Source: Pseudomonadota bacterium (GTDB taxonomy: Bacteria > Pseudomonadota > Alphaproteobacteria > Rhizobiales > Xanthobacteraceae). Taken from it: a stretch of DNA of 9,755 nt. How positions within the stretch are numbered: the stretch's first letter is position 1; each line of letters starts with the position of its first letter. A program made the position numbers and the translations under genes. Positions 1 to 6,716 of the stretch are shown piece after piece. Location: contig JAEYTQ010000429.1 in assembly GCA_023433965.1 (NCBI GenBank), forward strand, positions 1-9,755, written 5' to 3'. The notes beneath the pieces are model-generated. The model was given only the letters and a program-made list of their open reading frames with translations. It searched no databases and was not told the DNA's origin.

Positions 1-99
1 GAAGGTATTGTAGTCGACGCTGTTGCTCGACGTCGTCGTGGTGTATTCATTCAAGTTGGACGACTTGCTCGTGCTGTCGGTCGCGCTGGTGACGTTCAT
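1..99 (-). CDS. flgD: Flagellar hook cap / hook assembly protein FlgD, N-terminal fragment
   Basis: This is the beginning of a gene cut by the left window edge: 33 codons, open to position 1. FlgD forms the cap that guides FlgE polymerisation at the tip of the growing hook. The translation starts MNVTSATDS, is rich in Ser, Thr and Asn, and ends SVDYNTF, which is where FlgD proteins enter the conserved 'F-L-x-L-L-x-x-Q-L-x-x-Q-D-P' block. That block lies outside the window, so the family call rests on this short lead-in and on position. The ATG is preceded by GGAGAG four bases upstream (106-101 on the plus numbering), a good ribosome binding site. It follows flbT by 14 nt, the same neighbour as in rhizobial flagellar loci. 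Identification is probable rather than certain because so little is visible. Confidence 0.8.
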   Translation of the reverse strand, partial: MNVTSATDSTSKSSNLNEYTTTTSSNSVDYNTF

Positions 100-113
100 G
101 TGTCTCTCCGCTG

Positions 114-524
114 TCAGGCAGCCTCGAATGGGGAAACGGTGGCGGCACCGGCCAGGATGGCCTGCTCGACGGGGAACAGGGCCCGGATCCGCTTGAGCGC
201 CTCGAAATAGCGCGTCGCCCGGACCAGTTCGTCGACCGCGCCGAGCCCATTCAGCATCTCGCCGTTCTCGCACACGGCGCACAGGGCGGCATGATGCTGC
301 GCGTAGAGCGCCGCGGCGTCGCGGACGTCGGTCGGGTTCATCAGCATGAGCTGCACGATGAAATAGAGCTGACGCAGCGCCGTGGTGGCGTCGGAGGCCT
401 GCATCACCTGCCCTTCGAGCAGGAACATCACGTCGTTGACGAGCTCGACGGAGACCTTGCGGTCCACGCGGAGCACTGCGCCGTTGATGTAGATCCGTTC
501 GCCCGCACGCAAGGAGATCTTCAT
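114..524 (-). CDS. flbT: Flagellin synthesis repressor FlbT
   Basis: A 136-residue protein beginning MKISLRAGERIYINGAVLRV, the typical FlbT opening, followed by DVMFLLEGQVM and an LYFIVQLMLMNP segment, also family-like. FlbT is a small cytoplasmic protein; in Caulobacter it binds the 5' leader of flagellin mRNA and promotes its decay until the hook is complete. The reading frame stays open upstream to about 620, but the extra 32 residues are low-quality sequence overlapping flaF, and homology begins exactly at the ATG at 524. That ATG shares one base with the flaF stop (TAATG), and only a weak GAG-type ribosome site lies upstream, so translation is probably coupled to flaF. Length agrees with the family. 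The pairing with flaF is characteristic of alphaproteobacteria. Confidence 0.93.
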   Translation of the reverse strand: MKISLRAGERIYINGAVLRVDRKVSVELVNDVMFLLEGQVMQASDATTALRQLYFIVQLMLMNPTDVRDAAALYAQHHAALCAVCENGEMLNGLGAVDELVRATRYFEALKRIRALFPVEQAILAGAATVSPFEAA

Positions 525-868
525 TACAGCGCGTCTCGGATCAGCCGGTTGATTTCGATGAGCTGCACCACGTCGTTCGACCGCTGTTCGCGGAGGCGGT
601 CGGCTTCCTTGACTACCCACAAGCCGATCGAGATGATGTCGGCGCGCAGCTTGTCCGGTAGGCCGTTATCCGGGTGCGCGAGGTCCTCGATGAAGATCGT
701 CCACAGCCGCCGCACATAGAGCAGGCTCTCGACCAGGTCCTCGAAACTGAAAGGCCCCCCCTGGATCCGCTCGAGCCGGTCGATGCCGAGGCTGAGCGCC
801 TGCCGCTCGCGGCTGCGCGCCTCATAGCCACTATCGTCAACGACCGTTCCATAGGCTTCAAACGTCAT
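524..868 (-). CDS. flaF: Flagellar biosynthesis regulator FlaF
   Basis: A 114-residue protein with the FlaF pattern: an N-terminal 'Y-x-x-x-x-x-D-S-x-Y-E-A-R-x-R-E-R-x-A-L' stretch (residues about 6-25), then a helix-rich body ending LIEINRLIRDAL. FlaF acts with FlbT on flagellin; in Caulobacter it is needed for flagellin synthesis and secretion, opposing FlbT. I chose the ATG at 868 over a GTG at 877. A GAAGAG ribosome site lies 8 nt before the ATG, whereas the GTG overlaps that site. The gene follows flgL after 69 nt and runs directly into flbT (TAATG overlap). The 69-nt leader is one of the longer gaps of the block and may carry its own control signals. Confidence 0.92.
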   Translation of the reverse strand: MTFEAYGTVVDDSGYEARSRERQALSLGIDRLERIQGGPFSFEDLVESLLYVRRLWTIFIEDLAHPDNGLPDKLRADIISIGLWVVKEADRLREQRSNDVVQLIEINRLIRDAL

Positions 869-876
869 CAGGACCA

Positions 877-882
877 CTCTTC
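877..882 (-). promoter_or_regulatory. Ribosome binding site of flaF (decides start)
   Basis: GAAGAG on the minus strand lies 8 nt before the ATG at 868. The competing GTG at 877 shares its first base with this site, so it cannot use it. This favours the shorter FlaF. Confidence 0.55.
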
Positions 883-937
883 ACGGGAGACCGAACAGCT
901 GGACGAAAGTCTCGAGCCTCGACGAGGCGTCCTTGGC

Positions 938-1984
938 TCAGAGATAGTTGATGAGGCTGATCTTCTGGAGCTGCGAGGTGAGCGCCAGCGCCGTCTGGAT
1001 CTGAGTCCGCAGGGTTTCGACCCGGACCGAGGCTTCGGTCGGGTCGACCGCTTCCATTCCGACGATCTGATTGTTCAGAATGTCCTGCTGCGTCTTGAGC
1101 TTGGCGGTCGCGGTGGTGACCCGCTGCTGGACCGTGCCGACGCTGCCGCCGAGCGCGGCGAGGTCGTTGATGGCGTTGCCGACGAGGCCGATGGCCTTGT
1201 CCACGACGACCTGGAACGTCTCCTGGCTCAGGTTCACATTGCCGAGATCGGCCATCATGGTATAGGCCTCGGCGAGCCTGCGGAAGCCGATCTCGTTCGC
1301 GCTCACCGACGTTTCCGCGATCTCGGTCGTGGAGATGCGGCTCTGCATGGTCTGGTCGGTGGCCGACGACCAGTTGGTGTTCCAGGCTGGGCTCGCAAAC
1401 TCTGCATCGAAGGTGGTGTCGAGGAAGGTCTGCATCTGGGCCGGCGTAATGGTGGCCACTGCGGGCGAGGATTGCGGGAAGCCGAAGGCCGCGAGAAAAT
1501 CGGCATCGACCTGATTCTTGCTGGCCGAGCCCGCACCGTAGGGCGTGATGGGTGCGTTCTGCGTGTTGATGCCCGAAAACAGCGACGAGCCGTTATAGGA
1601 GACGTTCAATGCGCCGATCAGGTCCTGGAGATTGGAGGCTGCAGGCGGCAGGATGACCCGCCCGCCGCCGTCGGTGCTGCGCGCCGCGATCAGATCCTTG
1701 AGGAAGTCGGTCGCAGTTTTAGTAAGCTGGGTGATCCGGTTCTGCGTCACGTCCAGGCGCCCCGAGACCAATCCGTTGGTGTCGACGAGCTGGTCGGCGA
1801 AGCTCCAGTCCGCCCGCAGCGTGAGATCGCTTCCGGTCGTGGCACCAAGCTCTAGGCCGACATCGTAGAAGCGTCCGGTGGTCGCCTCCGTCGAGGCCCT
1901 GCTCAGCGCCGCCTGGTTGTTCGTGATCGAAGACCTCAGCGACGAGGACAACATCAGGGTGGAAATGTAGTTTGCGCTCATCAT
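938..1984 (-). CDS. flgL: Flagellar hook-associated protein 3 (hook-filament junction) FlgL
   Basis: A 348-residue protein, the second of the two junction proteins that connect the hook to the flagellin filament; it is exported through the flagellar type III system and acts outside the cell. The N-terminal region (about 1-140) has the flagellin-like helical pattern, with ISTLMLSSSLRSSI near the start and SRASTEATTGRF following. A variable middle contains YNGSSLFSGINT, and the C-terminal helices (about 245-348) carry LGGSVGTVQQRV and end QLQKISLINYL, a flagellin/FlgL-type terminus. It opens with two Met codons (1984 and 1981). The first is better spaced (8 nt) from GGGGA, which lies inside the end of flgK. 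Only 3 nt separate it from the flgK stop, so the two are surely co-transcribed. No signal peptide is present, as expected for this export route. Confidence 0.93.
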   Translation of the reverse strand: MMSANYISTLMLSSSLRSSITNNQAALSRASTEATTGRFYDVGLELGATTGSDLTLRADWSFADQLVDTNGLVSGRLDVTQNRITQLTKTATDFLKDLIAARSTDGGGRVILPPAASNLQDLIGALNVSYNGSSLFSGINTQNAPITPYGAGSASKNQVDADFLAAFGFPQSSPAVATITPAQMQTFLDTTFDAEFASPAWNTNWSSATDQTMQSRISTTEIAETSVSANEIGFRRLAEAYTMMADLGNVNLSQETFQVVVDKAIGLVGNAINDLAALGGSVGTVQQRVTTATAKLKTQQDILNNQIVGMEAVDPTEASVRVETLRTQIQTALALTSQLQKISLINYL

Positions 1985-1987
1985 GAC

Positions 1988-3463
1988 TCAGTTCCCCACG
2001 GCAGCGAGCAGGCTTTGCAGCATTTCGTCGACGGTCGAAATGATCTTTGCCGATGCGGAATAGGTGCGCTCGACCTGCAGCATCAAGGCCATCTCGTCGT
2101 CCATGTTGACGCCGTTGACGTTCGACAATGCCGTGATGCTGCGGTTGAGCAGCGTGCTCTGGTACTCGGAGTTGTCGTTGGCGGTCTTGCGCTGGTTCTC
2201 GATCCAGCTCGTCGACGACGATGCGAAGTCGATCAGATTTCCGCTCGGCTTGCCCTGCGTTGTCGGATCGAACGGCTGCGCAGCATCCATGCCGCCGATC
2301 AGCTGCTGCAGCCGGGTCGAGTAGCCGCCGTTGCCGGCGGTGTTGTACTGGTAGGCGGGATTGCCGCTGATCGCGCCGTCGCGCAGCAGGTTCGGATCGC
2401 CGCCCACCGCCGGATCGACCGATGCGGCGACCGAGATCGTGCCGGCGAGGCCTACCGAGACGGTAGCACTCGCGGGCATGGCGGGCGCGCCGGGATAGGT
2501 GAACAGACCGGGGACGTCGGGCAGCGCCGCGGCGGTCTGATCGCTTTCCCTGAACGTGTTGATGAGGCCGCGCGCAATCTCGTCGAGCTGGCTCTGATAG
2601 GTCACGGCGTCCTGGTCGCGCAGCTGGGCTAGCCCTGCGAGCTTGCCCGACTTCAGCGGCATCACCGAATTGGCACCGGTCACCGGGACGCCGTCGATGT
2701 AGACGGCGTTGCCCGTGGTGCCTGCGGTGTAGACATTCGTCGGCGCAAAGCTCACCGCCCGCGCGGTCTTGTCGAACATCACGACTCCGCTGTCGGCGTA
2801 GAGCGCCGCGTCGCCGTTGGGACGGATCGACATCGTGACGCCGACCTCCTGCGACAGCTGCGAAACGATGCTGTCGCGCTGGTCGAGGTAATCGGTAATG
2901 TCGTCGCCGGAGATCGTGCCCTTCACGATTGCGGTGTTCACGGTCTCGAACCGGGAGAGCAGCTGGTTGATGTTCTGGACCGACGTCTTCATATCGGCAT
3001 CGGCGCTCTCCCGGACCGACTGCACCGTCTTCGTCGCCTGGTTGAGCGCGGTCGCCATGTCCTTGGCCGACGCTACGGCGGCCTGCGCCAGCGTGGTATT
3101 GTCGGGAGCGTTGGCGTATTTTTGCAGCGCTTGCTTCAGGGCGTTGAGCTGCGCCGTCGGCGACTGGTCGAGCTCGGGATCGTCCACCGTCGCAGCGGCA
3201 ATCTTCTGCAGACCGTCATAGATCGCGGCTTGCTTGGCGGACGACGAGGTCGCAATCAGGACGTTGTTGTAGAGGCCCGAGCTGGCGGCGCGCTGGATCG
3301 CCGCGACATAGACGCCGGCACCGGGCAGATTGTCCAACACGGTGAGCTTGCGCGAATAACCGGCGGCGCCGGCACCGGCGATGTTGCGCGAGATGGTGGA
3401 CGACTGGACGCTCGACGCCATGAGCGAGGAGCGGGCCGAGTTGAGAGCGGCGGTAAGCGACAT
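1988..3463 (-). CDS. flgK: Flagellar hook-associated protein 1 FlgK
   Basis: A 491-residue junction protein that sits directly on the hook, between FlgE and FlgL. The N-terminal rod/hook motif is present as TISRNIAGAGAAGYSRK (residues 23-39), a variant of the usual 'N-I-A-N-x-x-x-x-G-Y-S-R'. The last 40 residues carry GVNMDDEMALMLQVERTYSA followed by AKIISTVDEMLQSLL, the conserved FlgK C-terminal helix. A block at about 190-200 (DYLDQRDSIVSQLSQ) is also family-typical. At 491 residues it is somewhat shorter than the roughly 550 of enteric FlgK. Start: the ATG at 3463 has AAAGAG 6 nt upstream, and this site lies within a small inverted repeat. It follows flgE by 35 nt and is followed by flgL after 3 nt. 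Confidence 0.96.
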   Translation of the reverse strand: MSLTAALNSARSSLMASSVQSSTISRNIAGAGAAGYSRKLTVLDNLPGAGVYVAAIQRAASSGLYNNVLIATSSSAKQAAIYDGLQKIAAATVDDPELDQSPTAQLNALKQALQKYANAPDNTTLAQAAVASAKDMATALNQATKTVQSVRESADADMKTSVQNINQLLSRFETVNTAIVKGTISGDDITDYLDQRDSIVSQLSQEVGVTMSIRPNGDAALYADSGVVMFDKTARAVSFAPTNVYTAGTTGNAVYIDGVPVTGANSVMPLKSGKLAGLAQLRDQDAVTYQSQLDEIARGLINTFRESDQTAAALPDVPGLFTYPGAPAMPASATVSVGLAGTISVAASVDPAVGGDPNLLRDGAISGNPAYQYNTAGNGGYSTRLQQLIGGMDAAQPFDPTTQGKPSGNLIDFASSSTSWIENQRKTANDNSEYQSTLLNRSITALSNVNGVNMDDEMALMLQVERTYSASAKIISTVDEMLQSLLAAVGN

Positions 3464-3469
3464 GGCGTG

Positions 3470-3487
3470 CTCTTTGCTCGAAAAGAG
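3470..3487 (-). promoter_or_regulatory. Inverted repeat covering the flgK ribosome binding site
   Basis: On the minus strand CTCTTT (3487-3482), a 6-nt spacer and AAAGAG (3475-3470) form a perfect 6-bp stem. The downstream arm is the likely flgK Shine-Dalgarno sequence, 6 nt before the ATG at 3463. As RNA it could mask the ribosome site and make flgK translation conditional. The stem is AU-rich and therefore weak, so function is an inference. Confidence 0.35.
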
Positions 3488-3498
3488 TGCTGGAGAAT

Positions 3499-4731
3499 TC
3501 AGCGCTTCAGGTTGACGACGACGTCCAGCAGGTCCGATCCGGTCTGGAACGATTTCGAATTCGCTGTGAAGCCGCGCTGGGCCTCGATCATGCCGGTGAG
3601 TTCGTCCGCGAGATCGACGTTGGAGTCCTCCAGGGCGCTGGACTGGATCGTGCCGAACCCACCCGTACCGGCATTCCCGACCTGCGCATTGCCGGAATTC
3701 ATGTTGGTCGAATAGACGTTGCCAGGCTCGGGGGTCAGATTGTCGGGGCTCGCGACGTCGGCCAGCATGATGGTGTAGAGCGTCAGCTGCTGCCCGTTCT
3801 TGAGGATCGCCGTCACGTGGCCGGCATCGTCGATGTCGACCTTGTCGATGGCCGAGGGAACGCTGCCGTTGACGGTGGCCTTGAAGCTGAAGTCGGTACC
3901 GACCTGGGTCAGGTTCGACAGATCCAAGGTCATCGCCGCACCTCCGGGAACGGTGAAGGCGAGGCCGGTCGGGCTCGCCGCGTCGAGCGCGCCCCTGCCG
4001 GCTGCCGTGGTGTCGAAGGTGAAAGTCGTGGCGGCGCCGAGCGAGGTGCCCGTCGTGGAGTCATAGACCTCGATCTGCCAGGTATCCGAGCCGGCGGCCG
4101 TCGCCGTGTGGGACATATAGACGTCGAGCGTAACGGCCTGGCCGATATTGTTGTAGGCCACGATCGAGCTCTTCGATGAGTATGAGGCCGGGCCGGGCGG
4201 ACCGGCAATGACGGCCGCTTTCGGATCCAGATTTCCGGTCGTGAGCGTTCCCGCCGTCGACGGCACGGGTACCTGCGAAACCTGGGCAATGTTGACGATC
4301 TGCATGCCGGAAAGGCTGTTCTGCGAGAAGTTGGTCACGAGACCGGGCTGGCCCAGAAGATAGAACCCGGCCGCGTTGACGAGATTGCCCTGGCTGTCGG
4401 GCACGAAAGAGCCGGCGCGCGTCAGATATTGCTGCGTGTTGTTGGCATTCGACACGACGAAGAAGCCATTGCCCTGGACGCGGAGGTCCGTGGTCGACGT
4501 CGTATATTGCGTATTGCCCCCATCACTGATGGCGTAGCGAACCTTGGTCTCGACCGCGCCGGAATCGTAGTTGCCGGAGCCGCTCTTCAGGATCAGCGAG
4601 GAGAACTCCGTGGAAGCCCGCTTGTAGCCAGTCGTGTTGACGTTGGCGATGTTGTCCGAGACCGTCGACAGCTTGTTGGACTGCGCGTTCATCCCGGAAA
4701 CGCCGGTGCGCATAACACCATACAGGCTCAT
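3499..4731 (-). CDS. flgE: Flagellar hook protein FlgE
   Basis: A 410-residue protein that polymerises into the hook, the flexible joint outside the cell. The N-terminus (MSLYGVMRTGVSGMNAQSNK) leads into DNIANVNTTGYKR (26-38), the signature of rod/hook proteins. It is followed by TTDLRVQGNGFFVV (about 80-93), typical of FlgE D1, then a central domain with NNIGQAVTLDVYMS. The C-terminal 41 residues, SNVDLADELTGMIEAQRGFT onward, give the conserved coiled helix needed for export and assembly. There is no cleavable signal; export is by the flagellar type III system. An AAAGGAG ribosome site lies 8 nt before the ATG, one of the strongest in the window. The gene is preceded by the largest gap (106 nt) and may begin a second transcription unit. 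Confidence 0.97.
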   Translation of the reverse strand: MSLYGVMRTGVSGMNAQSNKLSTVSDNIANVNTTGYKRASTEFSSLILKSGSGNYDSGAVETKVRYAISDGGNTQYTTSTTDLRVQGNGFFVVSNANNTQQYLTRAGSFVPDSQGNLVNAAGFYLLGQPGLVTNFSQNSLSGMQIVNIAQVSQVPVPSTAGTLTTGNLDPKAAVIAGPPGPASYSSKSSIVAYNNIGQAVTLDVYMSHTATAAGSDTWQIEVYDSTTGTSLGAATTFTFDTTAAGRGALDAASPTGLAFTVPGGAAMTLDLSNLTQVGTDFSFKATVNGSVPSAIDKVDIDDAGHVTAILKNGQQLTLYTIMLADVASPDNLTPEPGNVYSTNMNSGNAQVGNAGTGGFGTIQSSALEDSNVDLADELTGMIEAQRGFTANSKSFQTGSDLLDVVVNLKR

Positions 4732-4837
4732 GAAGTGGGCTCCTTTGGTAGGTTACAGCTACAATGGGGGTTCTTGCTTGCGCGGGGCTGATGATCGGGC
4801 GCGATGCACAATCTGTCGTGGTCCGGTCAGCTCTACG
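4732..4837 (-). other. 106-nt intergenic leader upstream of flgE
   Basis: This is the longest non-coding stretch. It holds the flgE ribosome site (AAAGGAG, 4746-4740) and one of three copies of a GTCAGC/GCTGAC element; the other two lie over the preceding stop codon. I searched by eye for a GG-N10-GC sigma-54 site and for a TAAA-N15-GCCGATAA sigma-28 site and found neither. No small ORF is convincing. A promoter may exist but cannot be named from sequence alone. Confidence 0.4.
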
Positions 4838-4857
4838 TCAGCCCGTCTTGGGCTGAC
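4837..4857 (-). terminator. Perfect 8-bp hairpin over the transglycosylase stop codon (attenuator-like)
   Basis: On the minus strand GTCAGCCC, the loop AAGAC and GGGCTGAC form a perfect GC-rich 8-bp stem with a 5-nt loop. The TGA stop of the transglycosylase gene lies inside the downstream arm. No U-tract follows (the next bases are GTAGAGC), so it does not look like a classical intrinsic terminator. It could be a 3'-end stabiliser, a weak attenuator, or a protein-binding inverted repeat. The placement, between the motor/export genes and flgE, is what one would expect at a boundary between transcription units. Confidence 0.45.
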
Positions 4858-5419
4858 AGAAGGAGCGCGCCTTGTCGGTCCACGCGCCGAAACCGCTCGA
4901 GACGAGATGCGCAACGATGTGACAAACGTAGCGCTTCTGCGCCGGCTGATTGTTGGGACCGGCATTGTAGCGCGCGACTGCCATGGTCCAGCTGCCTTCG
5001 CGCCGCTTCAGCTCTTTCAGGAAGCGCGCGGCGTATTCGACGTTCCTGGCGGGATCGAACATCGCCCGCACCGAGGTGAACTTGTTGCTGTGGTAATAAT
5101 GGTTGATCTGCATGCAGCCGAGGTCGATCAGCTTGATCCCCTTGCTGCGCATCGCCTCGAAGCTCGCGATTGCGTCGTCCATGTCCCTGGCAAACACGGT
5201 CCGGCCGTCGGCCCCGAGCGCGTAAGGATGGAGCGCGCCGCGCCGACCGGTCTCTGTGAGCCCGACCGCGTAGAGAATGCCGAGCGGAATCCCGTGCTGC
5301 CGGGCCGCGCGCGCCATCTCACGCTCGCAGGGGCGCGACGTTTCAGCGGCGGCCTTCGCGGCGCTCGCGCTAGAGATAAACAGGGCCGCGACGATGATGC
5401 GGCGCCACGTCCTGGTCAT
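4838..5419 (-). CDS. Secreted lytic transglycosylase (SLT/GH23-like), flagellar-associated
   Basis: A 193-residue exported protein. Residues 1-23 or so (MTRTWRRIIVAALFISSASA then AKA) form a Sec signal peptide with a basic start, a hydrophobic core and an A-x-A cleavage site. The mature part has the small SLT fold pattern: YAVGLTETG with probable catalytic Glu56, then GCMQIN (101-106), then AVARYNAGP (147-155). Such enzymes cleave the glycan strands of peptidoglycan; here it probably opens the wall for the rod, as SltF does in Rhodobacter sphaeroides, where FlgJ lacks its own hydrolase domain. Four Cys (31, 102, 166, 188) in an exported protein could form two disulfides. Start: the frame is open to 5707, but the signal peptide begins at 5419 and AGGAG lies 7 nt before that ATG. 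The gene overlaps the end of fliK by 50 nt. The flagellar role is inferred from position. Confidence 0.88.
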   Translation of the reverse strand: MTRTWRRIIVAALFISSASAAKAAAETSRPCEREMARAARQHGIPLGILYAVGLTETGRRGALHPYALGADGRTVFARDMDDAIASFEAMRSKGIKLIDLGCMQINHYYHSNKFTSVRAMFDPARNVEYAARFLKELKRREGSWTMAVARYNAGPNNQPAQKRYVCHIVAHLVSSGFGAWTDKARSFCQPKTG

Positions 5420-6716
5420 GACGCGTCTCCTGGTTGAACTCGCCCTCCTGGCGAGCCTGCTTCGCCCCGCCCTCGGATTGCCCCGACGACGTGCTGGCAC
5501 CGCCGAAATTGCCTTGCGACTGCGGCGAGGATTGTTGCTGGCCGGCCAGCTGCGGCTGCGACTGGCCGGAGCCGCTCTGGAATCCGTCCAGCGAGCCGTG
5601 CTGGACCGGTGCGACGTCCGCGACGTAACCCGCCGACTGCATGAGGTCGCGGATCTGATCGCGCTGCTGGTCGAGCATCTGGCTGGTGTCCTTCCGCTCG
5701 GCCGCAAGCTGAACGGACACCTCGGTGCCGACGAGACGCAGGCGCACGGTGACGTTGCCCAGCGCCGGCGGTTCGAGGTTGACGGTCAGGATCTTCAGCG
5801 GTTGATCCGGCGCGTTTGTCTGCGATGCTGCGGGATCGGCTGCCGTGGATGCCGCTGGCGCCAGGGTTTCCTTCAGCCCGGAGACCACTGCATTGGCGAC
5901 CTGTTGCGGCGCGTTGAACTGCACGGGCGGCAGATGAGTCTCCTGCTGGACCACGGTGACCTTGGTCATCTCCGGCAGCGCTTCACGCCCGGCCGCCCTT
6001 GCAGCGCGTTCGACATTGGCCGACACCGCATCGAAGCCAGGCATCCCGGGCATTGCGCGTGGTGGCTCGCTGCCTTGTGCCGGCAAGGATTGCGGCGCGG
6101 CCGGAGCTTGCGAAGATGGAGCGTGCGTGCGCACGGCAGCCGGAGCTTCACCGGACAGGGGCGGATCGACCGTCGCCGCCCTCGCTGTGCCCTGGGCCTC
6201 GCGCTTCGTCGCGAGGGACTGCTCCTCGCGCGCTGGCGCGTCCTTGCCGGCGGACCGCGATGGCATTTGCGGCATCACGGCAGGCGTGGCAGCGATTTCC
6301 TGCCCGATCACGACGGCAATGTCCGATGGATCATGAACGTCGGCTCCGGCGCGGTGATCGACGGGACGCTGTTTCGCCGGCGACCTCACGGTCTTCTCGT
6401 CAGACGGCTCTTCCGCCGGCTTTGATCGCGCCGACGCACGCATGCGCTCGTGCACCGCCGCGTTCTTCGGCTTCTCTGTCTCGGTTGGATGAGCCACACG
6501 CGTGCGCAGCGCCCCGGTCTTCGCGGCGGCATCGCTGCCCTCGTCCGTCAGAGCCTGTTTGGCGAGGTTCGAGACGGTATGGAGCAGGTCGTTGAACGAG
6601 GCGCCTGCCTGGGACTTGCCCCCTCCGCTCCTGGCCGAGCGCGACGTCCCGCGCATATTGAGACTTTCGGCGAGACCCGAGAACAGCTGCCCGGAGGTTC
6701 CGTTGAGCTTGGTCAT
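5370..6716 (-). CDS. fliK: Flagellar hook-length control protein FliK (rhizobial MotD type)
   Basis: A 448-residue exported ruler protein that measures hook length and switches the export gate from hook to filament substrates. Residues 1-300 are a poorly conserved, Ala/Pro/Ser/Gln-rich stalk, as usual for FliK. The C-terminal hook-length domain is at about 307-375: KILTVNLEPPALGNVTVRL carries the 'L-x-P-x-x-L-G-x-V-x-V' core, and a helix with QQRDQIRDLMQSAGY follows. After it comes a Gln/Ser/Gly-rich tail of about 70 residues. In Sinorhizobium the gene in this position was first called motD and later shown to be fliK. The ATG at 6716 overlaps the motC stop (ATGA), and AAGGA lies 9 nt upstream. 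Its last 50 nt overlap the transglycosylase start. Confidence 0.93.
   Translation of the reverse strand: MTKLNGTSGQLFSGLAESLNMRGTSRSARSGGGKSQAGASFNDLLHTVSNLAKQALTDEGSDAAAKTGALRTRVAHPTETEKPKNAAVHERMRASARSKPAEEPSDEKTVRSPAKQRPVDHRAGADVHDPSDIAVVIGQEIAATPAVMPQMPSRSAGKDAPAREEQSLATKREAQGTARAATVDPPLSGEAPAAVRTHAPSSQAPAAPQSLPAQGSEPPRAMPGMPGFDAVSANVERAARAAGREALPEMTKVTVVQQETHLPPVQFNAPQQVANAVVSGLKETLAPAASTAADPAASQTNAPDQPLKILTVNLEPPALGNVTVRLRLVGTEVSVQLAAERKDTSQMLDQQRDQIRDLMQSAGYVADVAPVQHGSLDGFQSGSGQSQPQLAGQQQSSPQSQGNFGGASTSSGQSEGGAKQARQEGEFNQETRHDQDVAPHHRRGPVYL
5427..5431 (-). promoter_or_regulatory. Ribosome binding site of the transglycosylase (decides start)
   Basis: AGGAG on the minus strand is 7 nt before the ATG at 5419. 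It lies inside the fliK coding sequence. It supports the start that yields a signal peptide over the longer open frame reaching 5707. Confidence 0.65.

Noticed and set aside
525..620. Upstream extension of FlbT
   Set aside because: The added 32 residues show no family similarity and lie over flaF; FlbT homology starts exactly at the ATG at 524.
674..1855. A 393-residue open frame on the plus strand opposite flgL and flaF
   Set aside because: It is the antisense shadow of clear flgL/flaF coding sequence in high-GC DNA; its product is Arg/Asp/Gly-rich with no recognisable domain.
4732..4837. Sigma-54 or sigma-28 promoter upstream of flgE
   Set aside because: No GG-N10-GC pair with flanking consensus and no TAAA-N15-GCCGATAA match could be found by eye.
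4837..4857. Strong rho-independent terminator at the transglycosylase end
   Set aside because: The stem is perfect but lacks a following U-tract on the transcribed strand, so it is listed only as attenuator-like.
5420..5707. Upstream extension of the transglycosylase
   Set aside because: The added 96 residues are Arg/Ser-rich shadow sequence of fliK; the signal peptide and AGGAG site fix the start at 5419.
5277..6425. A 382-residue plus-strand frame opposite fliK
   Set aside because: Arg/Leu-rich translation typical of the strand opposite Ala/Pro/Gln-rich genes; no ribosome site or domain supports it.
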